Assembly (NCBI GenBank): GCA_048594375.1
Contig: JBMDXK010000034.1
Coordinates: 62,001-126,000 of the forward strand
DNA from: JBMDXK01 sp048594375
GTDB lineage: Bacteria; Pseudomonadota; Alphaproteobacteria; Rhizobiales; Methylopilaceae
Length of the DNA stretch: 64,000 nt
Reading direction: 5' to 3'
Numbering within the stretch: the stretch's first letter is position 1; every line of letters starts with the position of its first letter. Below are positions 35,250-44,881 of the stretch, piece after piece. Made by a program: the position numbers and the translations under genes. Below the pieces are notes generated by a model. It did not search any database, was not told the origin of the DNA, and saw only the letters and a program-made list of their open reading frames with translations.

Positions 35250-36050
35250 ATGGTGTTTTCCGTGAGTGATATTTTAAAACAGATCGAAATCTATAAACGC
35301 GCGGAAATTCATGAAGCCAAAAAAGCCATGCCGCGCACCGCCTTGCAAGCTATTATCGATCAGGGCGATGCGCCACGCGGTTTTGCCGATGCCCTGCGCG
35401 CCAAGCTGGATGCCGGTAAAACAGCTTTGATTGCGGAAATCAAAAAAGCAAGCCCTTCCAAAGGCTTGATCCGCGAAAATTTCGATCCTCCGGCTCTGGC
35501 TAAAGCCTATGCCGCAGGCGGCGCGGCCTGTCTTTCCATTCTCACCGATGCGCCCTCGTTTCAAGGCTCACCAGAGTTTCTCAAGGCCGCACGCGCAGCC
35601 TGCTCACTGCCGGTTCTGCGCAAGGATTTTCTGTTTGATCCGTATCAGGTTCTGGAAGCCCGCGCTTGGGGAGCCGATTGTATTCTGATTATCATGGCTG
35701 CCGTTACCGACCATGAAGCGGCTGCTCTTAACGACGCTGCACGCTCTTATGGCATGGATGTGCTGGTTGAAGTGCATGATGCGGCGGAACTCAAACGCGC
35801 GCTTCATCTCAAACCCGCATTGCTGGGCATCAATAACCGCAATTTGCGCACCTTTGAAGTTTCGCTTGCTACCACCGAAGAGCTGGCGCCACTTGCTCCG
35901 CGCGATTGCATTATTGTGGGTGAAAGCGGCATCTTTACGCCGGAAGATGTCAGCCGACTGCGCCGCTGCGGCGTGAAAACCCTGCTGGTTGGTGAAAGCC
36001 TGATGCGGCAAGACGATGTGGAACAGGCCACGCGCACCTTGCTGGCGTAA
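35250..36050 (+). CDS. trpC: Indole-3-glycerol phosphate synthase
   Basis: A 266-residue TIM-barrel enzyme. Catalytic Lys and Glu are in AEIKKASPSKGLIREN (about 63-78) and the phosphate site in IIVGESGIFTPEDV; further motifs are VLRKDFLFDPYQV and LLGINNRNLRTFEV. No PRAI (TrpF) fusion. Starts three bases after the trpD stop. In many relatives moaC, moeA and lexA follow; here the run ends. Confidence 0.95.
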   Translation: MVFSVSDILKQIEIYKRAEIHEAKKAMPRTALQAIIDQGDAPRGFADALRAKLDAGKTALIAEIKKASPSKGLIRENFDPPALAKAYAAGGAACLSILTDAPSFQGSPEFLKAARAACSLPVLRKDFLFDPYQVLEARAWGADCILIIMAAVTDHEAAALNDAARSYGMDVLVEVHDAAELKRALHLKPALLGINNRNLRTFEVSLATTEELAPLAPRDCIIVGESGIFTPEDVSRLRRCGVKTLLVGESLMRQDDVEQATRTLLA

Positions 36051-36477
36051 CGCTTTCCATAGAAGAAAAGCATATTTCAATACCATGCTTTTTCTATAAC
36101 GGCTTGATTTATAATCTATTTTTTAACGAAGCCCGTGACCGCCTCCAATAAATATTTTATTGGAGGTTATCCGCTTTGCGTTTTATACGCTTATCGTTTG
36201 TTAATCGGAATAGGATAACCTTGAATAAGGCTTGAAACAGAACTCCGCGCTTTTTGCATAATGCGCAAAATGGAGGGGTGAATCAGGTTGCATATTTTTC
36301 TCTCTAAATTTTTTTAAATATTTTCCCCTCATTCGCACTGTATTCACTCAACAAAAAACATCTACCCTGAATAAAAATACATCAAACTCGCAGAAGTTTA
36401 CCGATAATTATACATTAAATGCAATAAATATAAACCATAATACAGTACATCACCAACATCATAATTGTGATTGCATC
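36051..36477. other. AT-rich gap between trpC and the chemoreceptor gene, with stem-loop
   Basis: About 430 bases without a gene. CCTCCAATAAA and TTTATTGGAGG at 36142-36166 form a perfect 11-bp stem with a 3-base loop, a likely trp terminator even though the following sequence (TTATCC) is not a long T-run. The right half is very AT-rich and should hold the promoter of the receptor gene. Confidence 0.55.
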
Positions 36478-37959
36478 ATGGCTTTACTTTACTGCAATAA
36501 AAAAAATGCACAGAATATGGAAGCTCTTCACCGCTCACAAGCGGTCATTGAATTTTCTGCTGATGGACTGATTATCACGGCAAACCAAAATTTTCTTGAG
36601 GCTACGGGCTATAGCCTTGCGGAAATTCAAAACAAACATCACCGGATGTTTCTTCCTGAGCATGAGCAATTTTCCGAAAGTTATACGCTTTTTTGGAAAG
36701 CCCTCGGCAAAGGAGAATTCCAAAGCGGTGAATACCGCCGCATTACCAAGATGAGGCGCACACTCTGGCTGCAAGCCACCTACAATCCTATTATGGATAA
36801 AAATGGCAAAGTTACCAGAATTATCAAATTTGCCTCGGATATTACAGCGCATAAAATACGCACAATTGATTATGAAAGCCAATTGCAAGCAATTTCACGC
36901 TCCCAAGCAGTCATCCAGTTCAAGCTGGACGGTACAATTCTCACCGCCAATGAAAATTTTCTCAATGCCGTTGGTTACTCTCTGGATGAAATTCAGGGCA
37001 AACACCATTCCATGTTTGTCTGCCCGGAAGATCGCCATACTGCGGAATACAAAACCTTTTGGGCAAAACTGGCAGAAGGGGATTTTCAAACCGCCGTGTA
37101 TAAACGGATTGGGAAAGGCGGCAAAGAAATATGGATACAGGCAACCTATAACCCGATTTACGATCTGGAAGGCAAACCCTGTAAGGTTGTAAAATACGCT
37201 ACCGACATTACCTCCCGCATTGTTGAACGCCAAAGACGTCTTGAGGCTCAATCTGCTATCAACCAAAGCCTGGTAGCGATCACGCAATCCATTGATGAAA
37301 CATCGGCGGAAGTTGATAATGCCGCGCGTGCTTCTGCCGTCACCACACAAAATGTGGAAACGGTCGCTGCTGGCGCAGAACAACTTGTCGCCTCCATAAC
37401 CGATATTAGCCAACAAGTGAACCAGGCTTTGAACATCACAAAAAAAGCCGTAGAGCATACTGGTAAAACCACCAATATTGCCAGCGGCCTAGTGGAATGT
37501 GCGCGCAAAATTGGTGACATTGTGGAGATGATTAACTCCATTGCCAGCCAAACCAATCTGCTGGCGCTCAATGCAACCATTGAAGCTGCGCGGGCGGGCG
37601 AATCTGGAAGAGGTTTTGCTGTTGTTGCTTCGGAAGTCAAAAATCTTGCCATGCAAACAGCACGCGCTACCGATGATATCAGCGCTCAGATTGTTGAGGT
37701 GCAATCCTCCAGCGGCCAAGTGGTGGAAGCCATCAATGAAATAGCAAAAATTATTGAAACTATTGATGTGTTTTCATCCGGCATTGCCGCAGCCGTTGAA
37801 GAGCAATCCCAAGTCACGCACAGCATGTCTTCCACCATGCTCCATGCCGCCGACAGCGTTAAAGAAATCTCTTCGCGCATGGCAGTGATTGCAGATACCG
37901 CCAGCCATACCAATCAAGCGGTGCAGAAAGTACAAGAAATGGCACAAGCTGTGGCGTGA
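36478..37959 (+). CDS. Soluble methyl-accepting chemotaxis protein with two PAS domains
   Basis: 493 residues, no membrane segment and no HAMP. Two PAS domains are closely similar to each other: first about 20-130 (SADGLIITANQNFLEATGYS, LWLQATYNPI, SDITAHK), second about 140-250 (LDGTILTANENFLNAVGYS, IWIQATYNPI, TDITSR). The signalling domain is about 280-490, with hairpin tip SIASQTNLLALNATIEAARA and GRGFAVVASEVKNLA that contacts CheA and CheW. It should sense an intracellular cue such as redox or a bound cofactor; the ligand cannot be told. There is no CheR-tethering pentapeptide at the C-terminus and no che genes nearby. Confidence 0.9.
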   Translation: MALLYCNKKNAQNMEALHRSQAVIEFSADGLIITANQNFLEATGYSLAEIQNKHHRMFLPEHEQFSESYTLFWKALGKGEFQSGEYRRITKMRRTLWLQATYNPIMDKNGKVTRIIKFASDITAHKIRTIDYESQLQAISRSQAVIQFKLDGTILTANENFLNAVGYSLDEIQGKHHSMFVCPEDRHTAEYKTFWAKLAEGDFQTAVYKRIGKGGKEIWIQATYNPIYDLEGKPCKVVKYATDITSRIVERQRRLEAQSAINQSLVAITQSIDETSAEVDNAARASAVTTQNVETVAAGAEQLVASITDISQQVNQALNITKKAVEHTGKTTNIASGLVECARKIGDIVEMINSIASQTNLLALNATIEAARAGESGRGFAVVASEVKNLAMQTARATDDISAQIVEVQSSSGQVVEAINEIAKIIETIDVFSSGIAAAVEEQSQVTHSMSSTMLHAADSVKEISSRMAVIADTASHTNQAVQKVQEMAQAVA

Positions 37960-37990
37960 TGTGCAGCAACCACGCTTCATTCAAGAGTTA

Positions 37991-40237
37991 TCACTCTTGA
38001 TCGAACTTGTTTGAGCGGGGAAATCCTTTTGGAGCCATGCGACCGGCTTCAGCGCGGTTTCCCTGCCAATCCAGCAAGTCATTGCCCGCAACAGTCCATG
38101 TTCTTCCGGAAGTATCAAGCCATGTCAACCCTTCAGAAAGATTGAAGGTTTTTATATCGGAGATACTGCCATCCTTGTAGCGCTGCAAGCGTACGCCGCG
38201 CCCGCGGGACATTTCTGACGTTTGCGCGACAGGAAAGACAAGCAACTTGCGGTTTTCACCCACAATGGCAATGGTATCGCCTTCCACCGCCACCGCTTTG
38301 CTCAAAACAACACCCTCGTCCACCGTGAGTACATTCTTGCCGCGCCGGGTGGAGCTGAGCAAATCTTCTTCCGTCACAACAAAACCGCGCGCTTCAGAGG
38401 ACACGACCAAGCGTTTCTGCCCTGCTTTATAAGCAAAAACAGTAACAATATGGGTATCATCCTCCAGATCCGCACTGAGACGGATCGGTTCGCCATGGCC
38501 GCGCCCACCTGGCAATTTGGCAGCTTCCAGCGTGAAAGCTTTTCCATTGGCAGTAAGCACAATAATGCGCGCAGTGGTTTCCGTGAAGAAAGCGGTTTGC
38601 AATTGGTCTTCGGCCTTGAATGTAACAGTGCTCAAATCCTGAACATGGCCTTTCAATGCACGGATCCACCCTTTTTGAGAAACCACAACAGTGATAGGCT
38701 CTTTTTCAACCAGCGCCTCGGTAAAGTCGATGGCTGGACGCTCCGTTGCAACGGCAAAAGTTGTGCGCCGTTTGCCCAGAGCTGTATCGGGCGCAAAGGT
38801 TTTATAAACCTGTCTGATTTCTTTGGTAATGCTTTTCCATTGCAACGCATCAGAGGCCAGTAGATTTTCCAGCGTTGTTTTTTCCGCAAGCAAGCCTTCA
38901 TGCTCTTTGCGTATGGTAATTTCTTCAAGCTTTGCCAATGCACGCAAACGCAAATTTAAAATAGCTTCAGCCTGAATTTCTGTAAGCGTGAACCGCAGCA
39001 TCAATTCTTTTTTCGGCTGATCCTCATGCCGGATGATGCGAATAACTTCATCAATGTTCAAAAACGCAATCAGCAGGCCGTCAAGTATTTCCAACCGACG
39101 GATAATGGCTTCCAGCCGGTTGCGGGAGCGGCGGATCAAAACCTCCTGCCGGTGGAACAACCACTGCCGCAAAACATCCGCCACACCCAGCACTTGCGGA
39201 ACTTTTCCTTTTACAAGCACATTCATGTTCAGGGAAATGCGGCTTTCCAAATCAGAAAGCTTGAACAGTGACTCCATTAAAAGATCAAGGTCAACGGTTC
39301 GGGAGCGCGGCTCCAGCACAAGACGCACGTCATCGGTAGACTCATCGCGCACATCTGCAAGGATAGGCACTTTTTTATCCAGAACCAGATTGGCAAGCTG
39401 CTCGACAAGACGGGATTTTGGCACCCCATATGGAATTTCTGTGACCACCACAATCCAGGTGCCGCGTCCGGTTTCTTCTTTATGCCACCGCGCCCTGACA
39501 CGAAAGGAACCACGTCCCGTACGGTATGATTCTGCAATCACGGAAGGGGTATCAACAATGATCCCGCCTGTTGGAAAATCGGGTCCCCTGATATAGTGCA
39601 GGAGGTCTTCATCGGTTGCGTCAGGCTTTTCAATCAGATGCACCGCTGCATCCAGCAATTCCGCTGCATTGTGAGGCGGAATTGAGGTTGCCATTCCAAC
39701 CGCAATCCCCTGCGATCCGTTGGCCAGCAAATTCGGAAAAGCCGCAGGCAAGACAATGGGTTCTTCTTCTGAACCATCATAGGTCGCCCGAAAGTCAACG
39801 GCATCATCATTCAGGCCATCAAGCAACAGGCGTGCAACTTCTGTAAGACGCGCCTCGGTATAACGCATGGCGGCCGCGCTATCGCCATCAACGTTACCGA
39901 AATTGCCCTGCCCTTCAATGAGCGGCCAGCGCTGTGCAAATTCCTGCGCCAGACGCACCAGCGCATCATAGACAGACTGGTCTCCATGCGGGTGATATTT
40001 ACCAATAACATCACCGACCACGCGGGCAGATTTTTTAAAAGCCGATCCAGGATCAAGCTTGAGTTCACGCATGGCAAACAGAACACGGCGATGCACCGGC
40101 TTTAAACCGTCCCGCGCATCGGGCAACGCACGCTGGGTAATGGTTGAAAGCGCATAGGCAAGATACCGCTCTTCAAGCGCATCTTTCAGGCCAATGACTT
40201 CAATATTGCCGTGTTTTGATACCAAGCTATCATTCAT
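37991..40237 (-). CDS. parC: DNA topoisomerase IV subunit A
   Basis: A 748-residue type II topoisomerase subunit that decatenates chromosomes with ParE. ARDGLKPVHRRVLFAM, GDVIGKYHPHGDQSVYDAL and AAMRYTEARLTEVA (catalytic Tyr) are visible, with GQGNFGNVDGD. The C-terminal beta-propeller is present but the GyrA box is not, which supports ParC over GyrA. At the position matching Ser80 of E. coli ParC the sequence reads Gln (HGDQS). A small inverted repeat CAAGAGT-TATC-ACTCTTG overlaps its stop. End of a nine-gene minus-strand run from pyrE. Confidence 0.94.
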   Translation of the reverse strand: MNDSLVSKHGNIEVIGLKDALEERYLAYALSTITQRALPDARDGLKPVHRRVLFAMRELKLDPGSAFKKSARVVGDVIGKYHPHGDQSVYDALVRLAQEFAQRWPLIEGQGNFGNVDGDSAAAMRYTEARLTEVARLLLDGLNDDAVDFRATYDGSEEEPIVLPAAFPNLLANGSQGIAVGMATSIPPHNAAELLDAAVHLIEKPDATDEDLLHYIRGPDFPTGGIIVDTPSVIAESYRTGRGSFRVRARWHKEETGRGTWIVVVTEIPYGVPKSRLVEQLANLVLDKKVPILADVRDESTDDVRLVLEPRSRTVDLDLLMESLFKLSDLESRISLNMNVLVKGKVPQVLGVADVLRQWLFHRQEVLIRRSRNRLEAIIRRLEILDGLLIAFLNIDEVIRIIRHEDQPKKELMLRFTLTEIQAEAILNLRLRALAKLEEITIRKEHEGLLAEKTTLENLLASDALQWKSITKEIRQVYKTFAPDTALGKRRTTFAVATERPAIDFTEALVEKEPITVVVSQKGWIRALKGHVQDLSTVTFKAEDQLQTAFFTETTARIIVLTANGKAFTLEAAKLPGGRGHGEPIRLSADLEDDTHIVTVFAYKAGQKRLVVSSEARGFVVTEEDLLSSTRRGKNVLTVDEGVVLSKAVAVEGDTIAIVGENRKLLVFPVAQTSEMSRGRGVRLQRYKDGSISDIKTFNLSEGLTWLDTSGRTWTVAGNDLLDWQGNRAEAGRMAPKGFPRSNKFDQE

Positions 40238-40310
40238 AATGAGAATATTTAGCGAACATTTGATGGTTTAGCAATATTTTTTGTGCCTTTTTTCCTCAAT
40301 TACCCACAGA

Positions 40311-41042
40311 CTATTCCGCCTTTGCACGCTCATGCAAAACCTTGAAATAAAGAGCCCGCGAATCGGGATCATTCATTTTTCGCGGCTCAAATATCCAATT
40401 CCGAAAAAAATACGCGGTTAATTGAGCAGCCTGCTGTATATCACTCTGTGTATAAGCGGCGTGCGCATTCACTAAAAATGCAGGCAATGGCAAAAGCCGC
40501 GGCGCCCAGATGCCTGCCGCGCCCGCACTGACCGCACGGCCAGTTTTAGGAGAAACATACGCAAGTTCTGTATGCTTTCCCGTCAAAGCGCATCCCTGTA
40601 AATCAAGCCCAAAACCAAGCTCGGCCAGCATATGCACTTCAAACTGGATCAAACGGCTGGCACAGGCAAGGCTTTCATCCATTTCTCGAATGAAAGCATC
40701 CAGCCTTTCAAACAATACAGGATGGGGATCCCGTTCGGGCAAAAGACGGACAAGAATTGCGGCATACACCAAAGCCAGCGTTGAAAGCCGCCCTTCCATT
40801 ATCCTTGCCGCGCGAAGCGACAGGCCTTCAAGGGTATAAAACCCCAAATACTCATCAAGCCGCGCGCGCCATGTTGCTTCGACCAGATTGCCAACTTGCA
40901 GCAAAGGACGATTCGCGCGTGACCGCCCCCCTTTTACCAAACCCAAATGCCGACCATTATCGCGCGTGAGCAGCTCCACCACGGCACTGGTTTCACCGTG
41001 AGGACGCACAGCAATAATAATACCCACATCCTTCCATTCCAT
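40311..41042 (-). CDS. recO: DNA repair protein RecO
   Basis: A 243-residue recombination mediator that loads RecA with RecR and anneals single strands. The N-terminal OB fold starts MEWKDVGIIIAVRPHGETSAVVELLT, and GRHLGLVKGGRSR is the typical loop. The C-terminal helical domain includes EVHMLAELGFGLDLQGCALTG. The zinc-cysteine cluster of some RecO proteins is reduced. Five bases separate it from era, usual in alphaproteobacteria. Confidence 0.92.
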   Translation of the reverse strand: MEWKDVGIIIAVRPHGETSAVVELLTRDNGRHLGLVKGGRSRANRPLLQVGNLVEATWRARLDEYLGFYTLEGLSLRAARIMEGRLSTLALVYAAILVRLLPERDPHPVLFERLDAFIREMDESLACASRLIQFEVHMLAELGFGLDLQGCALTGKHTELAYVSPKTGRAVSAGAAGIWAPRLLPLPAFLVNAHAAYTQSDIQQAAQLTAYFFRNWIFEPRKMNDPDSRALYFKVLHERAKAE

Positions 41043-41047
41043 AGGCG

Positions 41048-41965
41048 CTATACCGAGAAAGGCAGCCCCATCTCACGATAGCGTTCTGGATCAGAAGCCC
41101 AGTTCTCGCGCACTTTCACAAATAAAAACAAATGGATTGTCATTTCAGCCGCTTCTGAAATTTCCTTGCGTGCGGCCATGGATATTGCCTTGACCGTTTC
41201 CCCATTTTTTCCCAACACAATCTTTTTATGGCCATCACGCTCAACATAAATCGTTTGCTCCACACGGGCAGACTGTCCATCCTTGAACATTTCCCACTTC
41301 TCGGTTTCTACCGTAAGCGAATAAGGCAACTCATCATGCAAGCGTAAAAACAGTTTCTCGCGGGTTATTTCAGCAGCCAGCATACGCAAGGGCAGATCTG
41401 AAAGCTGATCCTCCGGATAGTGCCAAGGGCCTTCCGGTACTTTTTCACTCAACCATTCCTTCAAATCAAACACACCGCTTCCGGTTGTTGCTGAAACCAT
41501 AAATGTCTTTTCAAAGCTGTGCAACGCATTAGCCTGCTGCGCCAATTCAAGCAAGTTTTCACGCTTCACAAGATCAATTTTATTCAGCACTAAAAACGTC
41601 TGGTGCGGGATATCCTTCAGTTTTTCAAGCAGCGAGCGAACATCATCGGTCAACCCTTTTTGAGCATCAACCAGTACACCCACCACATCTGCATCCTGCG
41701 CACTGCCCCAGGCCGTGGTGACCATGGCGCGATCAAGCCGCCTTTTAGGGGTGAAAATACCCGGCGTATCCATGAAAACCAACTGCGCCTGGCCATGCAT
41801 TGCAATACCACGCACCATGGCGCGGGTGGTTTGCACCTTGTGCGTCACAATGGAAACCTTTGCTCCCACTAACGCATTCAGCAGCGTTGATTTTCCAGCA
41901 TTCGGCACGCCAATCAATGCAATAAATCCGCAGCGCAAAGGCTGTATTCCATCCTGTTTTTCCAT
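41048..41965 (-). CDS. era: GTPase Era
   Basis: A 305-residue GTPase that binds 16S rRNA and assists 30S maturation. G1 GVPNAGKSTLLNAL (about 19-32), G2 region QTTRAMVRG, G3 DTPGIFTPKR, G4 LNKIDLV, then a KH RNA-binding domain with VERDGHKKIVLGKNGETVKAIS. Six bases follow rnc, five precede recO; the rnc-era pair is widely conserved. Confidence 0.96.
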   Translation of the reverse strand: MEKQDGIQPLRCGFIALIGVPNAGKSTLLNALVGAKVSIVTHKVQTTRAMVRGIAMHGQAQLVFMDTPGIFTPKRRLDRAMVTTAWGSAQDADVVGVLVDAQKGLTDDVRSLLEKLKDIPHQTFLVLNKIDLVKRENLLELAQQANALHSFEKTFMVSATTGSGVFDLKEWLSEKVPEGPWHYPEDQLSDLPLRMLAAEITREKLFLRLHDELPYSLTVETEKWEMFKDGQSARVEQTIYVERDGHKKIVLGKNGETVKAISMAARKEISEAAEMTIHLFLFVKVRENWASDPERYREMGLPFSV

Positions 41966-41971
41966 ACTGCC

Positions 41972-42673
41972 TTACTCCGTCCAAATGCCTTCGCGCACGA
42001 GAAATTTTTCAGCCGCGGACTGTTCCGCTAACCGCTTGCTTGAACCGTTCGCCTGAGTTGGCTCATAATTTTGCACCGTAACCGCAATGAGAAAATCAGG
42101 ATTATGCGCAGGGCCGGAACGTTTAATTTCCGAATAAACAGGAATTGGCAAAGCATTGCCTTGCGCCCATTCCTGCAGGGCCGTTTTAGGATCACGCAAT
42201 GGCCTGCGCGGCTTCATCATCCTGCTATACCAGTGCTCCCGCACAAACTTTTCGGCAGGTTCAAGACCACCATCCTTATAAATGGCGCCAATAACAGCTT
42301 CACAAATATCAGCCAGTATCGCCTGTTTGCGGCGCCCCCCCGAATGGGCTTCACCGGCTCCCATACGAATGGCAAGACCTATATCCAGCAACTGAGCAAT
42401 CTCGGCACAAGATTCTGCGCGCACAAGTTCTGCGAGGCGGCGGGAAAGCTCTCCCTCTTCCGCTTGGGGAAAAGTTTCCTTGAGCATACTGGCAACCACC
42501 AGACCCAGCACCCTATCCCCAAGAAACTCCAACCGCTGGTAAGACTTCAGACGATCACCATCGGCCGGTAAGGCACTCACATGTGTGAGGGCGCGCTCCA
42601 GAAATTCAATGTTTTTAAACCTGTAACCCAGCCGTTTTTCAAGCGCGGCACGCTCTTTTAACTTACGCGTCAT
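41972..42673 (-). CDS. rnc: Ribonuclease III
   Basis: A 233-residue double-strand-specific RNase that processes rRNA precursors. The signature RLEFLGDRVLGLVVAS (about 48-63) contains the metal-binding residues; a second acidic motif is ADICEAVIGAIYKDGG (about 120-135). A C-terminal double-stranded RNA-binding domain follows (TALQEWAQGNALPIPVY through AEKFLVREG). Its start overlaps the lepB stop by four bases (ATGA). Confidence 0.96.
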   Translation of the reverse strand: MTRKLKERAALEKRLGYRFKNIEFLERALTHVSALPADGDRLKSYQRLEFLGDRVLGLVVASMLKETFPQAEEGELSRRLAELVRAESCAEIAQLLDIGLAIRMGAGEAHSGGRRKQAILADICEAVIGAIYKDGGLEPAEKFVREHWYSRMMKPRRPLRDPKTALQEWAQGNALPIPVYSEIKRSGPAHNPDFLIAVTVQNYEPTQANGSSKRLAEQSAAEKFLVREGIWTE

Positions 42674-43425
42674 CGAAGCAAATCAAACACTCTTCCCCAG
42701 CGCACAGCCTGTGGCCATTCCCAGATGCGCCATGTTGAGCTGCCTTCTTCCAACGAAAAGAAAATAACTTCCGCACGACCAACAAAATTATCATACGGCA
42801 CATACCCAACCGCAGAAAGAACACGGCTGTCAGTCGAGTTATCGCGGTTATCACCCATCATGAAATAATGCCCTCTGGGTACATTATAGACCGGCGTGTT
42901 ATCATAAAAACCGTTTTCAACCAGATCAAGCGTATCATACTCCACACCGTTGGGAAGTGTTTCCCTGTAGCGCGGAACCCGCATGAGCGTTCCATCGGGC
43001 TCACGTTCGCTATAATCTTCAATCCGCTCCCGCTTTACCGGCACATCATTGATGTGCAGGATACCGTCAATCATCTGTATTTTATCGCCGGGCAACCCGA
43101 TAACCCGTTTGATATAATCTGTCTTATTATCGGTTGGCAGCTTGAATACCGCAATATCCCCCCGTTCTGGCTGACCCAATTGAGCAACACGCCCCTGAAA
43201 CAAGGCTGGAGAAAACGGGAAAGAATACCGGCTATAGCCATAGGCATATTTTGACACAAACAAGTAGTCACCGACCAGCAAGGTGTCTTTCATTGAGCCC
43301 GAAGGAATGGAAAAAGGCTGAAATAAAAATGTCCGGATGAGAATTGCAATAATCAAGGCATGGACAATAACCTTGATATTTTCCCACAATCCGCTATCTG
43401 TTCGCGCGCTGGATCCTGTTGACAA
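42670..43425 (-). CDS. lepB: Signal peptidase I
   Basis: A 251-residue membrane serine protease that cuts Sec and Tat signal peptides. One N-terminal membrane segment (VIVHALIIAILIRTFLF) precedes the catalytic Ser in IPSGSMKDTLLVGDYLFV, with the Lys in DYIKRVIGLPGD and box E as GDNRDNSTDSR. The start is TTG at 43425. Overlaps rnc. The 245-base gap to acpS is unusual within this otherwise tight run and may hold its own promoter. Confidence 0.95.
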   Translation of the reverse strand: MSTGSSARTDSGLWENIKVIVHALIIAILIRTFLFQPFSIPSGSMKDTLLVGDYLFVSKYAYGYSRYSFPFSPALFQGRVAQLGQPERGDIAVFKLPTDNKTDYIKRVIGLPGDKIQMIDGILHINDVPVKRERIEDYSEREPDGTLMRVPRYRETLPNGVEYDTLDLVENGFYDNTPVYNVPRGHYFMMGDNRDNSTDSRVLSAVGYVPYDNFVGRAEVIFFSLEEGSSTWRIWEWPQAVRWGRVFDLLR

Positions 43426-43670
43426 AATCTCTTTACCTTCAATGCCTTACCCTTCATTTTTCATACGAAGGATATGTTTTTCCAAGAACGGAAGAATCAG
43501 TTTATACAAAAACTGCTCAACTCATTATAAGTGTTTGTAATACAACAAAATTCTTGCAATAAACAATTGTTTGAACCGCTAGCCTGATCCGAGTTCCTCG
43601 AAACTGAGACCACGTTTTCAATAACCCATCTTGGAACTGAAAACAATTCTTTTCGCGTTTTCCAACGCTC

Positions 43671-44090
43671 TCATATTGCAGAAGAAGTCACCGCTGTTTG
43701 CACAGCGCTGATTATGCAGAATGCCTGTGCATAGGGCGCATCATCACTGAGGGAAAGGTCAATCTGCGCCTCCCAGCCTTGGGGAACCCGCGCTTGCAAA
43801 TGCCGCAGCGATTCTCCGGTCACCGATAACACCGGCTTTCCGCTGGCGAGGTTAGCCACCTCCATATCGCACCAGGCGATACCGTCGCGAATGCCGGTGC
43901 CTAACGCCTTTACAAAGGCTTCTTTGGCGGCAAAACGCTTGGCATAGGCGGCGCTTTTATCTTTGCGTGCATCGCATCTGGCACGCTCTAAAGGCGTGAA
44001 CACCCGATCCAGAAAAGCCTCTCCATAACGGCGGATTGAATTTTCTATCCGGCGAATATCCACCAGATCCGTACCAATGCCTAAAATCAC
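43671..44090 (-). CDS. acpS: Holo-[acyl-carrier-protein] synthase
   Basis: A 139-residue transferase adding 4'-phosphopantetheine to acyl carrier protein. GIGTDLVDIRRIE holds the Mg-binding Asp, and RFAAKEAFVKALGTG the conserved KEA motif. The start is GTG at 44090. It follows pdxJ by 35 bases; the pdxJ-acpS pairing is common in proteobacteria. Confidence 0.94.
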   Translation of the reverse strand: MILGIGTDLVDIRRIENSIRRYGEAFLDRVFTPLERARCDARKDKSAAYAKRFAAKEAFVKALGTGIRDGIAWCDMEVANLASGKPVLSVTGESLRHLQARVPQGWEAQIDLSLSDDAPYAQAFCIISAVQTAVTSSAI

Positions 44091-44125
44091 CCGCTTTATC
44101 CACGCTTTTGTATTATGCCTTTAGG

Positions 44126-44881
44126 CTAGGAAGAAAGAGTGCCGCGCCCACGCTGCATGGCCGATAGCATGGTTTTTACGCTTTTATCAAGCCCGACGAA
44201 TACGCTTTCTCCAATCAGAAAATGGCCAATATTGAGTTCTGTTACCGCCGGATGGGCGCACATGACCTCAGCGGTTGCATAATCCAGACCATGACCGGCG
44301 TGCATTTCAAGACCCATTTCCGCACCTAGAGCAAGCGCGGTATTCAGCCGTTCCAATTCTGTAATGTAGCGCGAAGTGTCGCCGGCATAATGCGCTTCGC
44401 ACCATGCGCCTGTATGAAGCTCCACAACCGGAGCGCCCAGCTTTACCGCCATTTCCAGCGCCACAGCATCGGCCTCGACAAACAGTGAAACCCGTGTGCC
44501 TGCACTGCTCAAGCGCTCAATCACCGGCTTGAGTTTCTCTTCCATGTCAACAATATTTAATCCGCCTTCGGTGGTGCGTTCTTCCCGTTTTTCCGGCACC
44601 AGACACACAGCATGAGGCTTAAGGCGGCAGGCAATATCCACCATTTCATCGGTGACAGCAATTTCAAGATTTAGCGGACAAGACAATTCTGCCAGCAGAC
44701 GCGCCACATCCGCATCCCGAATATGGCGGCGGTCTTCGCGCAGATGCACCGTAATACTGGAAGCACCCGCCTCTATTGCTGTTTTTGCAGCACGCAAAGG
44801 TTCGGGAAGCACCCCGCCCCGTGCATTGCGTAATGTGGCAACATGGTCAATATTCACACCAAGACGCACAAGCTTGGTCAT
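44126..44881 (-). CDS. pdxJ: Pyridoxine 5'-phosphate synthase
   Basis: A 251-residue TIM-barrel enzyme that condenses deoxyxylulose 5-phosphate with aminoacetone phosphate in vitamin B6 synthesis. RLGVNIDHVATLRNARGG, ITVHLREDRRHI, CLVPEKREERTTEGG, ELHTGAWCE and ELNIGHFLIGES are all conserved. The frame extends upstream to 44935, but ATG 44881 gives the normal start and overlaps the DUF2062 stop by one base (TGATG). Confidence 0.95.
   Translation of the reverse strand: MTKLVRLGVNIDHVATLRNARGGVLPEPLRAAKTAIEAGASSITVHLREDRRHIRDADVARLLAELSCPLNLEIAVTDEMVDIACRLKPHAVCLVPEKREERTTEGGLNIVDMEEKLKPVIERLSSAGTRVSLFVEADAVALEMAVKLGAPVVELHTGAWCEAHYAGDTSRYITELERLNTALALGAEMGLEMHAGHGLDYATAEVMCAHPAVTELNIGHFLIGESVFVGLDKSVKTMLSAMQRGRGTLSS

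Noticed and set aside
37982..37999. Inverted repeat at the parC stop as a terminator
   Set aside because: CAAGAGT-TATC-ACTCTTG is short, overlaps the parC stop codon and has no T-run on either strand.
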